From Aestuariibius sp. HNIBRBA575 (lineage in GTDB: Bacteria; Pseudomonadota; Alphaproteobacteria; Rhodobacterales; Rhodobacteraceae), in NCBI RefSeq assembly GCF_040932005.1, contig NZ_CP162414.1, positions 1,949,501-2,013,500 of the forward strand: a stretch of 64,000 bases of DNA. The letters are read 5' to 3'. Under the pieces are notes generated by a model. It did not search any database. It was not told the DNA's origin and saw only the letters and a program-made list of their open reading frames with translations. Positions 18,278-29,566 of this stretch are shown piece by piece (position 1 is the stretch's first letter; every line of letters begins with the position of its first letter). The position numbers and the translations under genes were made by a program.

Positions 18278-20397
18278 TAGTGAGCCCCTCCGGCGAGTGA
18301 GAGCCATGTCAGCAGCAAGGCAATGCCGATGACCATAGCGAAGGCGTAAGTAAAGACGTAGCCAGATTGTGCCCGGCCAGCGAGACGGGTCAGGAAGGGC
18401 ACGATGCCCAAGGCCAGACCGTTCAGACCCCCGTCAATGACAGTGCCGTCGCCGCGTTTCCAAAGGAAACGACCAATGGCCAAGGCAGGTTTGACAATCA
18501 AGAAGTCGTAGATTTCGTCGAAATACCATTTGTTCAGCAGGAACTGGTACAGATGCGGCTGGTTATTGGCCAGACGTTCGGGCCAATCGGGCCGACGGAT
18601 ATACATCTGATAGGCTGTGGCCAGCCCCAGCAACATGGCTATGAACGGCGCGATTTTGACCCATTTGGGGACGTAATGCGCGTCATGCAGCACGTGGTTA
18701 TCTGGGTGCATGTAAATCGCACCCTCCCCCGGAGCCGCCATTTCTGCGCCATGCCCATCATCTGCATGATCATCGCCGTGGCTGTCTGTTGCATGTGCAT
18801 CATCTGTGCCCGCCGCATAAGCAGGCGCAATCAGGTTAAACCCGGGCTCAACCGCGGCATGTTGTTCCGCATCCCCACCAAGGTGGAAGAACCGGTTCAC
18901 ATTGTCGCCAAAGAAGCTGCCGTACCAAACCATACCAGAGAAGATCGCGCCCATCGCCAGAACACCCAGTGGGACCAACATGACAGTTGGGCTTTCATGG
19001 GCATGTTCATGGGTGTGCTTGTCGCCACGCGCTTCGCCAAAGAAGGTCATGAACATCAGGCGCCATGAATAGAAGGACGTGAACAAGGCCGCGATTACCA
19101 GCAACCAGAAGGCATACATCGACCCGCCGGCAAAGGCGCTTTCGATCACCGCGTCTTTGGACAAGAAGCCCGCGAACCCGATCGTGGTCAGCGGCACACC
19201 AACACCGGTGATGGCCAGCGTACCGATCAGCATTGCGTAATAGGTATAAGGCAGCTTTTTGCGCAGCCCGCCGTAATTCCGCATGTCCTGTTCGTGATGC
19301 ATGCCATGGATCACCGACCCAGCGCCCAGGAACAACATCGCCTTAAAGAAAGCGTGTGTGAACAAGTGGAACATCGCAACCGAATAGACACCAACGCCCG
19401 CCGCCACAAACATATAGCCCAGCTGCGAACAGGTTGAATAGGCGATCACACGTTTGATGTCGTTTTGCACCAGACCCACGGTCGCCGCAAAAAACGCGGT
19501 GGTTGCGCCCAGCACCACGATAAACGCAGTTGCCGCAGGGGCAAATTCAAACAGCGGCGACATCCGACAGACCAAGAATACACCAGCCGTCACCATGGTC
19601 GCGGCGTGGATCAGGGCGGACACGGGTGTCGGACCTTCCATCGCGTCGGGCAACCAAGTGTGCAGGATTAATTGCGCCGATTTACCCATGGCACCGATGA
19701 ACAACAACACACCCAGCAGGTTCGCCGCGTTCCAGTCGGTCCACAAGAAATGCAATTGCGTTTCGGCCAGCATTGGCGCGGCGGCAAATACATCGTCAAA
19801 ATTGATGCTGTCGGTCAGATAAAACAGCCCAAAGATCCCCAGCGCAAAGCCGAAATCCCCAACGCGGTTGACCACAAAAGCCTTCATCGCGGCAGCATTG
19901 GCGCTGGCTTTTTTGTAGTAGAACCCGATCAACAGGTAGGATGCGACGCCTACGCCTTCCCAGCCAAAGAACATCTGAACCAAGTTGTCCGACGTCACCA
20001 GCATCAGCATGGCAAAGGTAAAGAATGACAGATAGGCAAAGAAGCGGGCTTTGTAATGCTCGCCCTCTTTGAAATTGTCATCATGGGCCATATAGCCGAA
20101 AGAATATAGATGAACTAAGGCCGATACCGTGTTGACAACAATCAACATAATCGTTGTCAGACGATCCACGCGGATAGACCAGGACGTGTCCAAACTACCG
20201 GATTGAATAAAGGTCAGGATATGGACCGGATCGTCCATATGCGCGCCTTGCAGGAACACGATCCACGACAGGAACGCGGCCAGCATCAGCAACCCAGTGG
20301 TCAGATATTGCGCGGTTTTTTCGCCAATGATCCGCCAGCCAAACCCGGCAATGATCGCTCCGATGAGAGGCGCAAAAAGGATGGTTTTAAAGATCAT
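18277..20397 (-). CDS. nuoL: NADH-quinone oxidoreductase subunit L
   Basis: 706-residue distal antiporter-like subunit with the lateral helix that spans the membrane arm. Recognised by [43 protein letters not shown] and [16 protein letters not shown] His/Asp-rich loop ([19 protein letters not shown]) precedes the C-terminal helices at about residues 540-560 and might bind metal, though this is not a known requirement. Starts 4 bases after nuoK. Confidence 0.97.
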   Translation of the reverse strand: MIFKTILFAPLIGAIIAGFGWRIIGEKTAQYLTTGLLMLAAFLSWIVFLQGAHMDDPVHILTFIQSGSLDTSWSIRVDRLTTIMLIVVNTVSALVHLYSFGYMAHDDNFKEGEHYKARFFAYLSFFTFAMLMLVTSDNLVQMFFGWEGVGVASYLLIGFYYKKASANAAAMKAFVVNRVGDFGFALGIFGLFYLTDSINFDDVFAAAPMLAETQLHFLWTDWNAANLLGVLLFIGAMGKSAQLILHTWLPDAMEGPTPVSALIHAATMVTAGVFLVCRMSPLFEFAPAATAFIVVLGATTAFFAATVGLVQNDIKRVIAYSTCSQLGYMFVAAGVGVYSVAMFHLFTHAFFKAMLFLGAGSVIHGMHHEQDMRNYGGLRKKLPYTYYAMLIGTLAITGVGVPLTTIGFAGFLSKDAVIESAFAGGSMYAFWLLVIAALFTSFYSWRLMFMTFFGEARGDKHTHEHAHESPTVMLVPLGVLAMGAIFSGMVWYGSFFGDNVNRFFHLGGDAEQHAAVEPGFNLIAPAYAAGTDDAHATDSHGDDHADDGHGAEMAAPGEGAIYMHPDNHVLHDAHYVPKWVKIAPFIAMLLGLATAYQMYIRRPDWPERLANNQPHLYQFLLNKWYFDEIYDFLIVKPALAIGRFLWKRGDGTVIDGGLNGLALGIVPFLTRLAGRAQSGYVFTYAFAMVIGIALLLTWLSLAGGAH

Positions 20398-20401
20398 CAG
20401 A

Positions 20402-20707
20402 TCAGCCTTTCATCACGTTGACATCTTCGACGTCGATCGTGCCACGGTTGCGGAAGAAACAGACAAGAATGGCCAGACCAATCGCAGCTTCGGCCGCGGC
20501 CACGGTCAGGACCAACAGGGTGAAAATCTGACCAACCAGATCGCCCAGATGACTGGAAAACGCGACCAGATTGATGTTCACCGCCAGCAGCATCAATTCG
20601 ATGCTCATCAACAAAATGATGATGTTTTTACGGTTCAGGAAAAGCCCGAAAATCCCGATGACGAACAACGCCGCCGCAACGGAAAGATAATGTTCAAGTC
20701 CGATCAT
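20402..20707 (-). CDS. nuoK: NADH-quinone oxidoreductase subunit K
   Basis: 101 residues, three helices, with the two conserved membrane glutamates in [11 protein letters not shown] and [12 protein letters not shown]. It forms part of the E-channel of the proton path. Start overlaps the nuoJ stop by one base (TAATG). Confidence 0.97.
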   Translation of the reverse strand: MIGLEHYLSVAAALFVIGIFGLFLNRKNIIILLMSIELMLLAVNINLVAFSSHLGDLVGQIFTLLVLTVAAAEAAIGLAILVCFFRNRGTIDVEDVNVMKG

Positions 20708-21315
20708 TATGACAGCCCCTGCCCTGGTTTGATGTCTTTGAGTTCCATCGCATCCGCCGGATCACGATAGATCTGTTCCAGAATATTTTGACGTTTCACG
20801 TCCTTGCGATGGCGCAGTGTCAGCACAATGGCGCCGATCATGGCGACCAGCAGGATCAGACCGGCCAGTTGGAACAGCGCGATATATTTGTCGTAGATCA
20901 GCATGCCCAATGCATGGGTGTTTTGTTCATCCCCGGCGGGCGCTGCGATCCGCGATGTTGCGCCTTCGCCAAATTCCCAAGCGCCCATGGCGATCCCGAG
21001 TTGCATCAGGATGACGACCCCGATCAGCAGGGCCAGCGGCATGTATTTGGCCATTTCTGCCTTTAGCTCAGCGAAATCAATGTCCAGCATCATGACCACA
21101 AACAGGAACAAAACGGCGACCGCGCCCACATAGACGATGATCAACAACATGGCGACAAATTCAGCCCCCAGCAGAACGAAAAGCCCCGCCGCAGACAAGA
21201 AGGACAAAATCAACCACAGGACCGAATGGACCGGGTTGCGGCTGACAACTGTCATTAAACCGCCGGTGATTGTGCTCACCGCAAAAACGTAGAACGCGAT
21301 TGCTGCTGGTGTCAT
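20707..21315 (-). CDS. nuoJ: NADH-quinone oxidoreductase subunit J
   Basis: 202-residue membrane subunit with five helices; the helix with the pi-bulge is in [18 protein letters not shown]. The hydrophilic tail ([14 protein letters not shown] and onward) is cytoplasmic. Start overlaps the CMD-like gene by 4 bases. Confidence 0.96.
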   Translation of the reverse strand: MTPAAIAFYVFAVSTITGGLMTVVSRNPVHSVLWLILSFLSAAGLFVLLGAEFVAMLLIIVYVGAVAVLFLFVVMMLDIDFAELKAEMAKYMPLALLIGVVILMQLGIAMGAWEFGEGATSRIAAPAGDEQNTHALGMLIYDKYIALFQLAGLILLVAMIGAIVLTLRHRKDVKRQNILEQIYRDPADAMELKDIKPGQGLS

Positions 21316-21719
21316 TTTCCCTCGTCCTCTTCGTCGGCCATGGCCGCTGTGGCGATTTCCATCGCTTTGGTCATTGCCGGAACGCCGCCAAACATCGCGG
21401 CTTGGGCGATGGTTTCGGCAATTTCCTGTTTCGTGGCACCTGCAACGCGCAGATTGCGCACCGTCAGGCGAATTTGGCTTTCGGCGGTTGCGCCGGCGAT
21501 GGTCAGGCCCATCAATGTCAGCAACAGCCGGGTTTTTGCGTCCAGACCTTCTGGGTTAAAGGTCTTGCCCATAAAGGTTTCCATGAACTCTTTGGGCATG
21601 GTTGGGAACAGGTCCTCAAACCCTTTGGGCGAAAAGGATTCCAGATCAGGGTTCAAGGATTTCGCAAAATCCTGCCCTGCCTTCATCATGGCCTCAAATG
21701 GGTTGGTGGGATCGCTCAT
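21312..21719 (-). CDS. Cysteine-free CMD/AhpD-like protein in the nuo cluster
   Basis: 135 residues; residues about 60-125 resemble the carboxymuconolactone decarboxylase fold ([44 protein letters not shown]). The protein has no cysteine at all, and the histidines of the family active-site helices are replaced, so neither AhpD-type thiol chemistry nor decarboxylation is expected. It is locked between nuoI and nuoJ with 4-base overlaps on both sides, hence stoichiometric translation with complex I is likely. A structural or assembly role is inferred, not shown. Confidence 0.75.
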   Translation of the reverse strand: MSDPTNPFEAMMKAGQDFAKSLNPDLESFSPKGFEDLFPTMPKEFMETFMGKTFNPEGLDAKTRLLLTLMGLTIAGATAESQIRLTVRNLRVAGATKQEIAETIAQAAMFGGVPAMTKAMEIATAAMADEEDEGK

Positions 21720-22210
21720 CGGTAAGGTGCATCCAGTTCCAGATTCCGCGCGATTTCGGCTTCCCAGCGGGCACCATTATCCAAGAGCTTCTCTTTGTTA
21801 TAAAACAGCTCTTCGCGGGTTTCGGTTGAAAACTCAAAGTTAGGACCTTCGACAATGGCATCCACTGGGCAGGCTTCTTGGCAGAAACCGCAATAGATGC
21901 ATTTGGTCATGTCGATGTCATAACGTGTGGTCCGGCGGCTGCCATCATCGCGCGGTTCGGCGTCGATGGTGATCGCTTGGGCCGGGCAAACGGCTTCGCA
22001 CAATTTACAGGCGATGCAGCGCTCTTCTCCGTTTGGATAACGGCGAAGGGCATGTTCCCCACGAAAACGGGGACTTAGCGGGCCTTTTTCATGTGGATAA
22101 TTCAACGTCGCCTTGGGGGCGAAGAAGTATTTCATCCCCAGCTGGAATCCTTTGATGAAATCCGCCAGCAGGAAATATTTTGCGGCGCGGGTGTAATCGA
22201 TCTGCGTCAT
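21716..22210 (-). CDS. nuoI: NADH-quinone oxidoreductase subunit I
   Basis: 164 residues. Two ferredoxin-type 4Fe-4S motifs carry clusters N6a and N6b: Cys65/68/71/75 ([11 protein letters not shown]) and Cys104/107/110/114 ([11 protein letters not shown]). The N-terminal amphipathic helix contacts NuoH. It starts 3 bases after nuoH and overlaps the CMD-like gene. Confidence 0.98.
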   Translation of the reverse strand: MTQIDYTRAAKYFLLADFIKGFQLGMKYFFAPKATLNYPHEKGPLSPRFRGEHALRRYPNGEERCIACKLCEAVCPAQAITIDAEPRDDGSRRTTRYDIDMTKCIYCGFCQEACPVDAIVEGPNFEFSTETREELFYNKEKLLDNGARWEAEIARNLELDAPYR

Positions 22211-22213
22211 AGA

Positions 22214-23251
22214 TCAGCCTCCAATCGCCCAGCGGGCCCAGAACCCACCGAGAACTTCGAATTTCGCAAGGAACGACACCAGAACAACCCATGCCAGCGA
22301 CATTGGCAGGAACACTTTCCAACCCAAGCGCATCAATTGGTCATAACGGTACCGCGGGGTGATCGCTTTGATCATCGAGAAGATGAAGAAGCAGAACAAC
22401 ATTTTGCCGACCATCCACAGAACCCCATCTGGCAGGAATTCAACGGGGGACAACCAACCGCCCAAGAACAGCAGCGTGACCAGTGCGCACATCAGCACGA
22501 CGGCGGTCAATTCACCGATCATGAACAACAGGAACGGGGTGGATGAATATTCAACCTGATAGCCGGCGACCAATTCTGATTCTGCTTCGGGCAGATCGAA
22601 TGGGGGACGGTTGGTTTCAGCCAGCGCCGAGATAAAGAACAGGAACAACATCGGGAAATGCGGCAGCCAATACCAGCTGAACACCCCTGCCCCGTCTTGG
22701 GCCATGACGATGTCGGTAAAGTTCATCGAACCGGTGGAAATGATCACACCGATGATGATCAGGCCGATCGACACTTCGTAGGAAATCATTTGCGCGGCGG
22801 ACCGCAGCGACCCCAAGAATGGGTATTTCGAGTTGGACGCCCAACCGCCCATGATGACGCCGTAAACTTCGAGCGACGAAATCGCAAAGACATACAGAAT
22901 GGCGACGTTCAGGTTGGAAATCACCCAGCCTTCGTTGAACGGAATAACCGCCCAGGCGATAAAGGCCATGATCAAGGAAATCATCGGCGCAAGGAAGAAG
23001 ACAAATTTGTCAGCCCCTGCCGGCACAACGATTTCTTTGACGATATATTTCAAGAAATCCGCAAAAGATTGCAGCAGGCCATAAAACCCAACCACGTTGG
23101 GGCCCCGACGCATCTGCACAGCAGCCCAGACCTTGCGGTCCATATACATCAAAAACGCCAGCGAGACGAGGAGCGGCACCAGCAAAAGCAGGATTTGACC
23201 CAAAGTCAGCAGGACAATCCCCAGATTTGTGGTGGTGAAAAACTCGATCAT
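22214..23251 (-). CDS. nuoH: NADH-quinone oxidoreductase subunit H
   Basis: 345-residue membrane subunit forming the quinone chamber and the joint with the peripheral arm. Diagnostic blocks are [39 protein letters not shown] and [14 protein letters not shown]. It follows the small lipoprotein gene by 44 bases. Confidence 0.98.
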   Translation of the reverse strand: MIEFFTTTNLGIVLLTLGQILLLLVPLLVSLAFLMYMDRKVWAAVQMRRGPNVVGFYGLLQSFADFLKYIVKEIVVPAGADKFVFFLAPMISLIMAFIAWAVIPFNEGWVISNLNVAILYVFAISSLEVYGVIMGGWASNSKYPFLGSLRSAAQMISYEVSIGLIIIGVIISTGSMNFTDIVMAQDGAGVFSWYWLPHFPMLFLFFISALAETNRPPFDLPEAESELVAGYQVEYSSTPFLLFMIGELTAVVLMCALVTLLFLGGWLSPVEFLPDGVLWMVGKMLFCFFIFSMIKAITPRYRYDQLMRLGWKVFLPMSLAWVVLVSFLAKFEVLGGFWARWAIGG

Positions 23252-23295
23252 GTTGTTCCCCAGTATTCCTCAGTAGTCACTGGCCTCTCGGCCTC

Positions 23296-23688
23296 TTAAA
23301 CCGTTGGTATTCCCGTCACTTCGCAATCAGCGACGGTCACTTCGGCGTCTATGGTGCGCAGCCCCCGCGGGAGAGCTGGCGAGATGGTGTAAACAGCATC
23401 CGCCCGCCAGATGCCAGCGCTTTCATCGACTTGTGTGCGGACATGCCGCGCAAAGCCGTAGCCCCGGATCAGTGCATATTGCGCGGCGGCGCATTCTGCA
23501 TATTTGATGACATCTTCGTTGCTGCGGGCACCGCCCATTTCAACTCGGAAATTCACCAGATCCCCATCTAACAGACGGGTCTCAACACCTTTATAATCGG
23601 GTGCAAAGGGCTCTTCTCCACCGGATTGTGGATCTGTGCAGGCCGCCAATGCGACTGCGCAGAATATAAAAGCCCCCTGCTTCATCAT
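23296..23688 (-). CDS. Small predicted lipoprotein between nuoG and nuoH
   Basis: 130 residues, unrecognised family. The N-terminus is a lipoprotein signal ([11 protein letters not shown], lipid-modified Cys expected at 17). The mature part has a Cys pair ([14 protein letters not shown] and a C-terminal CEV). The ATG overlaps the nuoG stop by 4 bases, so it is made with complex I. A periplasmic-face assembly or stability factor is possible, but only from context. Confidence 0.7.
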   Translation of the reverse strand: MMKQGAFIFCAVALAACTDPQSGGEEPFAPDYKGVETRLLDGDLVNFRVEMGGARSNEDVIKYAECAAAQYALIRGYGFARHVRTQVDESAGIWRADAVYTISPALPRGLRTIDAEVTVADCEVTGIPTV

Positions 23689-25697
23689 TCCGCCGCGATC
23701 GGCGCCTCGGCGCGGGCTTTGGCATTTGCCGACAATTCCGCCATCAACTGGCTGGCCCGTGCAATTGGATTGGTCAGATAGAAATCTTTGACGCTGGTTT
23801 GGAACTTGCCTTGTTTCAGCTCTTTGGTGGGCAATGCATCCCAGCCATTGTCGGCCACTTCGTCGATCCGTTCCAGATGCGGCAATTCTGCGACCATCGC
23901 GCTGCGCAATTGCGCCAGCGAATCAAATGGCAGCGCCTGCCCCAGTTCCGCAGAAAGCGCGCGAAGAATCGCCCAGTTTTCTTTGGCTTGGCCCGGTGCA
24001 AACCCTGCGCGCTGTGCCAATTGTGGCCGCCCTTCGGTGTTCACAAACAGGCCGGGTTCTTCGGTATAGGCGGCTGCGGGCAGAATCACATCGGCGCGGT
24101 GCGCGCCGCGATCCCCGTGGCTGCCTTGGTAGACAACAAACGGCCCCACCGCGATGTCCAGCTCATCCGCGCCCAGATTATAGACAACGTCTGCACCTTC
24201 CAGTGCAACATCCAGTCCGCCTTCGGTGGCGGCCCCCAGATCCATCGCGCCAACCCGAGATGCCGCGTTGTGCAGAACCAGCATTTTGCCACCCAGTTTT
24301 TCTGTCAGCGCCATGGCCTGCCCCAGAACGGCAATTCCGTCGCCTTCTGAAACCGCGCCCTGCCCAACAATCACAACTGCATTTTCAGTCGCGGCCGCAT
24401 TGGCAACCAGGTCGTTCAATGGTTTCCGGCCCGGTCCAACATAGGTGTAGTCATAGGTCAGGTCGGTGTCTTTGGGCCCGATGAAATGCACCTCAGCGCC
24501 ATTCAACCAAGCACGACGAATGCGCGCGTTCAAAACCGGCGATTCTGTGCGTGGATCGGTGCCAACCAGATAGACAACCTTGGCGTCGTCGATATCTTCG
24601 ATTGCGGCGTTGCCCACATAGGCAGACCGGTTGCCAATTGGCAGAACCGCACCGTCAGTGCGGCATTCAATGGTGCCCTCAACAGATTTGACCAATTCAC
24701 GCAGGGCATAAATTGCCTCAGTCGGGGCCAGATCGCCAATCAAGGCGGCGGTTTTCTTGCCTTTCATGGCGTCGGCAACTTTGCTCAACGCTTCGGGCCA
24801 GGTGGCGGGGCGCAATTTACCGCCCTCACGCACATAAGGTGTGTCCAGACGTTGACGACGCAGACCGTCCCAAACAAAGCGGGATTTATCGGAAATCCAT
24901 TCTTCGTTCACACCGTCATGGTTGCGCGGCACAAACCGCATCACTTCGCGTCCCTTTGTATCCACACGGATGTTTGAGCCAAGCGCATCCATCACGTCGA
25001 TAGATTCGGTTTTGGTCAATTCCCATGGACGGGCGGTAAAGGAATAAGGTTTCGATGTCAGCGCCCCAACCGGACACAGGTCAATGATATTGCCCTGCAT
25101 GTTCGAATCGAGCGTCTGGTTCAAATAAGACGTAATTTCAGCATCTTCGCCGCGGCCCGTTTGGCCCATTTGGGTGATTCCGGCGACTTCGGTGGTGAAC
25201 CGCACGCAACGGGTACAGGAAATGCAGCGGGTCATCGCGGTGCCAACCAGCGGTCCCAGATCCAATTCATCAGCGGCACGTTTGGGTTCCGTAAAACGGG
25301 ACCCGGACACGCCATAGGCCATGGCCTGATCCTGCAAATCGCATTCGCCACCTTGATCGCAGATCGGGCAATCCAGCGGGTGGTTGATCAACAGGAATTC
25401 CATCACGCCTTCGCGGGCCTTTTTCACCATGGGTGAATTGGTCTTGACCACGGGGGGCTGACCTTCTGGTCCGGGGCGCAGATCGCGCACTTGCATCGCG
25501 CAGCTTGCGGCGGGTTTTGGTGGGCCGCCAACAACTTCGACCAGACACATGCGGCAATTGCCAGCGATGGACAGACGTTCGTGGTAACAGAAACGCGGGA
25601 TTTCAACGCCGGCTTCTTCGCAGGCTTGTATCAGGGTCATCGCCCCCGGTACTTCAACCTCTTTTTCGTCGATAATGATTTTCCGCAAATCGGACAT
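23685..25697 (-). CDS. nuoG: NADH-quinone oxidoreductase subunit G
   Basis: 670-residue peripheral-arm subunit. The N-terminal 2Fe-2S ferredoxin domain has Cys37/48/51/66; then the H-x3-C-x2-C-x5-C motif ([15 protein letters not shown]) and a 4Fe-4S motif CISCTRCV with the distal Cys in DLCPVG. A molybdopterin-oxidoreductase-like domain without cofactor follows. Preceded by a 204-base gap containing a terminator-like hairpin, so a separate promoter for nuoG onward is likely. Confidence 0.97.
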   Translation of the reverse strand: MSDLRKIIIDEKEVEVPGAMTLIQACEEAGVEIPRFCYHERLSIAGNCRMCLVEVVGGPPKPAASCAMQVRDLRPGPEGQPPVVKTNSPMVKKAREGVMEFLLINHPLDCPICDQGGECDLQDQAMAYGVSGSRFTEPKRAADELDLGPLVGTAMTRCISCTRCVRFTTEVAGITQMGQTGRGEDAEITSYLNQTLDSNMQGNIIDLCPVGALTSKPYSFTARPWELTKTESIDVMDALGSNIRVDTKGREVMRFVPRNHDGVNEEWISDKSRFVWDGLRRQRLDTPYVREGGKLRPATWPEALSKVADAMKGKKTAALIGDLAPTEAIYALRELVKSVEGTIECRTDGAVLPIGNRSAYVGNAAIEDIDDAKVVYLVGTDPRTESPVLNARIRRAWLNGAEVHFIGPKDTDLTYDYTYVGPGRKPLNDLVANAAATENAVVIVGQGAVSEGDGIAVLGQAMALTEKLGGKMLVLHNAASRVGAMDLGAATEGGLDVALEGADVVYNLGADELDIAVGPFVVYQGSHGDRGAHRADVILPAAAYTEEPGLFVNTEGRPQLAQRAGFAPGQAKENWAILRALSAELGQALPFDSLAQLRSAMVAELPHLERIDEVADNGWDALPTKELKQGKFQTSVKDFYLTNPIARASQLMAELSANAKARAEAPIAAE

Positions 25698-25835
25698 GCC
25701 CGAGCCCTTTGTTCCCGTGTCTCTTACACGTCGGGACCGAGCGTAGCTGTGGCTCCGACCGTGGCTGATGCGGTTCTAACGCGGGAATTTACGAGACGCC
25801 AGTGTGAACCAGCGATTTCAAGGGCAGTAATGTGG

Positions 25836-25874
25836 AAAAATCGACGCGGGGCGGCATTTCTGCACACCCCGCGT
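25836..25874 (-). terminator. Terminator-like hairpin downstream of the DUF5333 gene
   Basis: On the minus strand, acgcgggg / ccccgcgt form a perfect 8-base stem (plus-strand arms 25867-25874 and 25844-25851) with a 15-base loop, followed by cga and ttttt. It starts 28 bases after the DUF5333 stop and about 140 bases before nuoG. Confidence 0.7.
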
Positions 25875-25901
25875 TAAGGTTCTGTTCACAAACGGGACAT
25901 T

Positions 25902-26297
25902 TTAACGCAGCAGACGCCCAATTTCGGTCCGCGCATCAATCTGCGCCTGACCAACCGCGCAATAGCTGGCCCCGTTTCCGGGCACCGCCCCCAGCGCGAC
26001 CAAACGATCCCGCGCGATCGCCTCCAGGCGATCTTTTTCGGCGTCATCATCTGTATAAGCCTCAATTTCAGCATCGGAATAGCCGCGGTCACGCGCGTCT
26101 TTTTCGATGTTCTGCAAAAAGCTATAGCCGCGCACCAGCCGCATCGAAATGTCATCACATTTTTCATCAATCTCAACGACCATTCCGGCAGTGATCAATG
26201 CTTCGCGCACGGATTCCACTTCGGCCAATGGCGGGTTGGCCAAAGCTGGGCTGGCAACACTAAAACTGGCCGCGATGGCCGACATAAAAATACGCAT
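25902..26297 (-). CDS. DUF5333 protein, exported
   Basis: 131 residues with a signal peptide (MRIFMSAIAASFSVASPALA). The mature domain carries CDDISMRLVRGYSFL, a GYSDAEIEAYTDDD block, a distal Cys in ASYCAVG and an IGRLLR C-terminus, which I recognise as DUF5333, a Rhodobacteraceae family found beside nuoG. Two cysteines could form a disulfide. The chosen ATG at 26297 has GGAG six bases upstream; the frame runs open to 26387 without better signals. Function unknown. Confidence 0.75.
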   Translation of the reverse strand: MRIFMSAIAASFSVASPALANPPLAEVESVREALITAGMVVEIDEKCDDISMRLVRGYSFLQNIEKDARDRGYSDAEIEAYTDDDAEKDRLEAIARDRLVALGAVPGNGASYCAVGQAQIDARTEIGRLLR

Positions 26298-26428
26298 AAA
26301 AGCTCCGTTTGGATGCATAAGGTCTGGGGTATAATTTGGCTTTTGGACGCTGTTATTCAATATCAGACCCATGAAAAGCCCTGACATGGCAAGGACCTGC
26401 CGATTATGGCAAACAATTTGTGCCTCAT

Positions 26429-26455
26429 AAAAAACGGCCCCTCAAAGAGGAGCCG
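26429..26455 (-). terminator. Strong rho-independent terminator after the nuoF-lipoprotein pair
   Basis: Minus-strand stem cggctcctc / gaggggccg (9 pairs, one G-T), 3-base loop, then six T. It begins 27 bases after the stop of the lipoprotein gene, inside the complex I cluster. Confidence 0.85.
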
Positions 26456-26481
26456 CAAAGCATTTCGAAACCGTATTTGGG

Positions 26482-26895
26482 TCAAAGAGGGGTGAAAACC
26501 AACTTGCCCCAGAATTCGTATTGGTTGTGACCAATCGAACGTATTCCGCCAAATGTGTTTTCCCGGGCCTGAACCGAATACACTTTGCCGCTGGCATATC
26601 GCGACCCACGAGTGAACAATTCACGGTGGCCGGTGCTGGAAAATTGCTGACCGGATTGATTGGTACACACAATCGTCGACGTCATGATCTGACCCGCCGC
26701 GTTAAATCCGGAACCCATCATATTCTGGTTTTGCTCAATCCGCAGACCTTCGCCTTGCAACGTGCATTCCGCAGATCGTGGGAACGCAAACAAAAACCAC
26801 GCCTCGCCCGGCCCATCCAGAACCTCTGGCCCCGACATACAGCCCGAAAGCGCAGCAACCCCAGCAAAACAAAGTGCTTTGACAGCAATGTTCAT
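26482..26895 (-). CDS. Small predicted lipoprotein downstream of nuoF
   Basis: 137 residues, unrecognised. Lipobox LSGC gives a mature N-terminus CMSGPEV. The rest is Gly/Ser/Thr-rich and beta-like, with single cysteines in AECTLQGEG and TIVCTNQSG that could pair. The start ATG at 26895 lies 13 bases after the nuoF stop; the upstream open frame overlaps nuoF and is discarded. Followed directly by a strong terminator. Confidence 0.7.
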   Translation of the reverse strand: MNIAVKALCFAGVAALSGCMSGPEVLDGPGEAWFLFAFPRSAECTLQGEGLRIEQNQNMMGSGFNAAGQIMTSTIVCTNQSGQQFSSTGHRELFTRGSRYASGKVYSVQARENTFGGIRSIGHNQYEFWGKLVFTPL

Positions 26896-26908
26896 ACCCA
26901 AACGCGTT

Positions 26909-28186
26909 TTATTCAGCGGCGATCGCGCGCCCCTTGATGCGATCTTCGATTTCATCGCGGAAATTTTTGATAAGGCCCTGAATTGGCCAAGCCGCCGCAT
27001 CCCCCAGCGCACAGATTGTGTGGCCTTCGACCTGTTTGGTCACATCAAACAACATGTCGATTTCTTCGACGCTGGCATTGCCCTGCACCAAACGATCCAT
27101 CACGCGCATCATCCAACCTGTGCCTTCGCGGCATGGGGTACATTGGCCACAGCTTTCGTGTTTGTAGAATTTGCTCAGACGCCAGATCGCTTTGATCATG
27201 TCGGTGGAATTGTCCATCACGATCACAGCAGCGGTGCCCAGCGACGATCCTTTTTCCTTCAGCGCGTCAAAATCCATGATCGCGTCGCGCATGTTTTCGC
27301 CACGCACACATGGTACGGAGGAACCACCGGGAATCACAGCTTTCAGGTTGTCCCAACCGCCGCGAATACCGCCGCAATGTTTGTCGATCAGTTCTTCGAA
27401 CGAAATCGACATGGATTCCTCAACCACACAGGGGTTGTTCACATGGCCCGAAATCGCAAACAATTTTGTGCCTGCATTGTTCGGGCGGCCAAATCCGGCA
27501 AACCATTCCGGCCCGCGGCGCAGAATGGTCGGCACCACAGCGATTGATTCGACGTTGTTCACCGTGGTCGGACAACCATAAAGCCCCGCCCCGGCTGGGA
27601 ATGGCGGCTTCATCCGCGGCATGCCCTTTTTGCCTTCCAGGCTTTCGATCAATGCGGTTTCTTCACCACAGATATAGGCCCCGGCCCCGTGATGCAGATA
27701 TAGGTCAAAATCCCAGCCTGATTTGGCGGCGTTTTTACCCAACATGCCTGCGTCATAGGCTTCGTCGATGGCAGCCTGCAAAGCTTCGCGTTCGCGGATA
27801 TATTCGCCACGAATGTAGATATAACAGGCATTTGCATTCATCGCGAAAGAGGCAATCAGACAGCCTTCGATCAATGTATGCGGATCATGGCGCATAATTT
27901 CGCGGTCTTTACAGGTGCCCGGTTCGGATTCATCGGCATTCACCACCAAATAGGCGGGACGCCCGTCTGATTCCTTGGGCATAAACGACCATTTCAGACC
28001 GGTCGGAAACCCAGCGCCACCCCGGCCCCGCAGGCCAGATGCCTTCATCGTGTCAATAATCCAATCCCGGCCTTTTTGGATGATCGCGGCCGTCCCATCC
28101 CAGTGGCCCCGTGCCTGTGCGCCTTTCAGCGAACGATCATGCATCCCGTAAAGGTTCGTAAAAATCCGGTCTTGGTCCTTGAGCAT
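26909..28186 (-). CDS. nuoF: NADH-quinone oxidoreductase subunit F
   Basis: 425 residues from the ATG at 28186 (AGAGGA nine bases upstream; the open frame to 28309 is not conserved). NADH/FMN-binding subunit: [10 protein letters not shown] at 54-63, the [19 protein letters not shown] glycine-rich region at about 167-185, and 4Fe-4S cluster N3 ligands Cys346/349/352 and Cys392. Entry point of electrons into complex I. Confidence 0.98.
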   Translation of the reverse strand: MLKDQDRIFTNLYGMHDRSLKGAQARGHWDGTAAIIQKGRDWIIDTMKASGLRGRGGAGFPTGLKWSFMPKESDGRPAYLVVNADESEPGTCKDREIMRHDPHTLIEGCLIASFAMNANACYIYIRGEYIREREALQAAIDEAYDAGMLGKNAAKSGWDFDLYLHHGAGAYICGEETALIESLEGKKGMPRMKPPFPAGAGLYGCPTTVNNVESIAVVPTILRRGPEWFAGFGRPNNAGTKLFAISGHVNNPCVVEESMSISFEELIDKHCGGIRGGWDNLKAVIPGGSSVPCVRGENMRDAIMDFDALKEKGSSLGTAAVIVMDNSTDMIKAIWRLSKFYKHESCGQCTPCREGTGWMMRVMDRLVQGNASVEEIDMLFDVTKQVEGHTICALGDAAAWPIQGLIKNFRDEIEDRIKGRAIAAE

Positions 28187-28254
28187 CGTGGCTTTCCTCT
28201 CGCGAGTGTCGTTTGGCGCGAATATCTTGGCTCTTTTTGGGGCCCCGTTGGGGT

Positions 28255-28515
28255 TTACCCGTCTTGTTTGGCCTTTTGCCAGAGTTTCACAGCGACGACC
28301 AGAGCCCAAATGAACGCAGCCATCGACATGAGGTAAAACAGAAACTCGTAACGCGCGGGTAAACCCGTCATCGAAATGATCATTGGCGCCAAAATCGTGA
28401 GCAGCCCCGCCGCCACAATCACCATCGCGATGTTGCGTCCGGCGCGGGCGCGAATAGGGTCAAACCCATTGTTATCATTAGGGTTTGACCGGTTGTTAGC
28501 AAGCTTTTGTGACAT
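28255..28515 (-). CDS. DUF5337 small membrane protein
   Basis: 86 residues. A polar N-terminus rich in Asn precedes two hydrophobic helices ([19 protein letters not shown] and [19 protein letters not shown]) and a Lys-rich end. I recognise DUF5337 of Rhodobacteraceae, located next to nuoF. Start overlaps the stop of the helix-hairpin-helix gene by one base (TAATG). Function unknown; membrane localisation and coupling suggest a complex I accessory. Confidence 0.72.
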   Translation of the reverse strand: MSQKLANNRSNPNDNNGFDPIRARAGRNIAMVIVAAGLLTILAPMIISMTGLPARYEFLFYLMSMAAFIWALVVAVKLWQKAKQDG

Positions 28516-29420
28516 TAATAAACGTCGCCTTTTTTCACCCGAGCGGAAAATTCGGTGGTGCCGCCAGCAGCCAGAGTTTTTGCCTGATCGACCCAATTGT
28601 CGCGGGTCACACGACCGCGCGCACCTTTGACATTTTCATCGATCCACGCCGCTTCTTCTGGGCCCCAGGCGGCAATCTGATCAAAATGGAAATATCCCAG
28701 CGAATGCAGCATCTTTTCCAGAACCGGCCCGACGCCTTTGATCTGTTTCAGATTATCAGGCCCGCCGTCGCGCGCCGCATCCAGACCGGCAGGTGCCGCA
28801 GCATCCGATTGCGCAACAGACGTGGGCGCAGGTGCCTTTGGTTTTGCGGTTTTTGTCTTAGCTGTACCGTCTGATTTGGACTGTTTTGCAGGCGCTTTTT
28901 TGGCGGGATTTTTCTTGGCGCTGGCTTTGCTCTCAGCTTCGTTGCTCTCAGTTGCTTTGCTGTCTGTGGTCGTTTGGGCAGACGCAGCAGCGCTTGTGCT
29001 TTTGGGCGCATCTTCCGCCTCAGCTGCGTCAGCGCTGGCCGCTTCATCCGCTGCTTTGTCCAGTGCAACCGCCGTATCAGACGCAGTTGTCGCCGCAGCA
29101 GTCGTCGATTGCGAAGCATCAGCCGCCGTGGCTGTTTCAATCGGCGCAGCTTGATTCGCAGATGCGGCGGATGCCGGCGTCGGGGATACATAGGATGGCG
29201 TCGCAGCAGACGCCGTCGAACGCGGGGCAACATTGGTCTGGCAGAACAACCAATTGAGCAGCACGCCCAGCCCGATCACCACCAAAGCCCCCAGAAACAG
29301 CGCCGTAAAGAACCCGCGATGCCCAGTTGTCAGGGCCAGCAAAAACGCCAGCACCCCCAACAAACCCGCAATGATCCAACAGCTGCGGGTGCAGCTGGCT
29401 GAGCTATTAAAATCAATCAT
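28515..29420 (-). CDS. Membrane-anchored helix-hairpin-helix protein paired with NuoE
   Basis: 301 residues. Two N-terminal membrane helices (IIAGLLGVLAFLLALTTG; FFTALFLGALVVIGLGVLL), then about 140 residues of Ala/Ser/Thr/Glu/Lys low complexity, then an 89-residue C-terminal domain (213-301). This opens with DNLKQIKGVGPVLEKMLHSLG, a helix-hairpin-helix of the type that usually contacts nucleic acid, and continues HFDQIAAWG and TRDNWVDQA. The same domain ends NuoE, encoded just upstream. Role unknown; shared domain and position argue for a complex I link. Confidence 0.7.
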   Translation of the reverse strand: MIDFNSSASCTRSCWIIAGLLGVLAFLLALTTGHRGFFTALFLGALVVIGLGVLLNWLFCQTNVAPRSTASAATPSYVSPTPASAASANQAAPIETATAADASQSTTAAATTASDTAVALDKAADEAASADAAEAEDAPKSTSAAASAQTTTDSKATESNEAESKASAKKNPAKKAPAKQSKSDGTAKTKTAKPKAPAPTSVAQSDAAAPAGLDAARDGGPDNLKQIKGVGPVLEKMLHSLGYFHFDQIAAWGPEEAAWIDENVKGARGRVTRDNWVDQAKTLAAGGTTEFSARVKKGDVY

Positions 29421-29566
29421 AAATCATCCCCATTTTTCACATCCCGCTTTTGGCAGATTTGCGGGGTTAACCAACATTAGAACCGGTTTTGCCCAACACA
29501 AAGGGGAAATCTATGCCAATGGGATCGTTTTCGCGGTGTTTTAGCCGATTTTTGGCCCGAAACGAC

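Noticed and set aside
22658-23299. 213-codon plus-strand frame
   Set aside because: Antisense to nuoH; polar low-similarity product, no start signal.
28738-29154. Ala/Ser-rich plus-strand frame
   Set aside because: Produced by the low-complexity linker of the helix-hairpin-helix gene read backwards.
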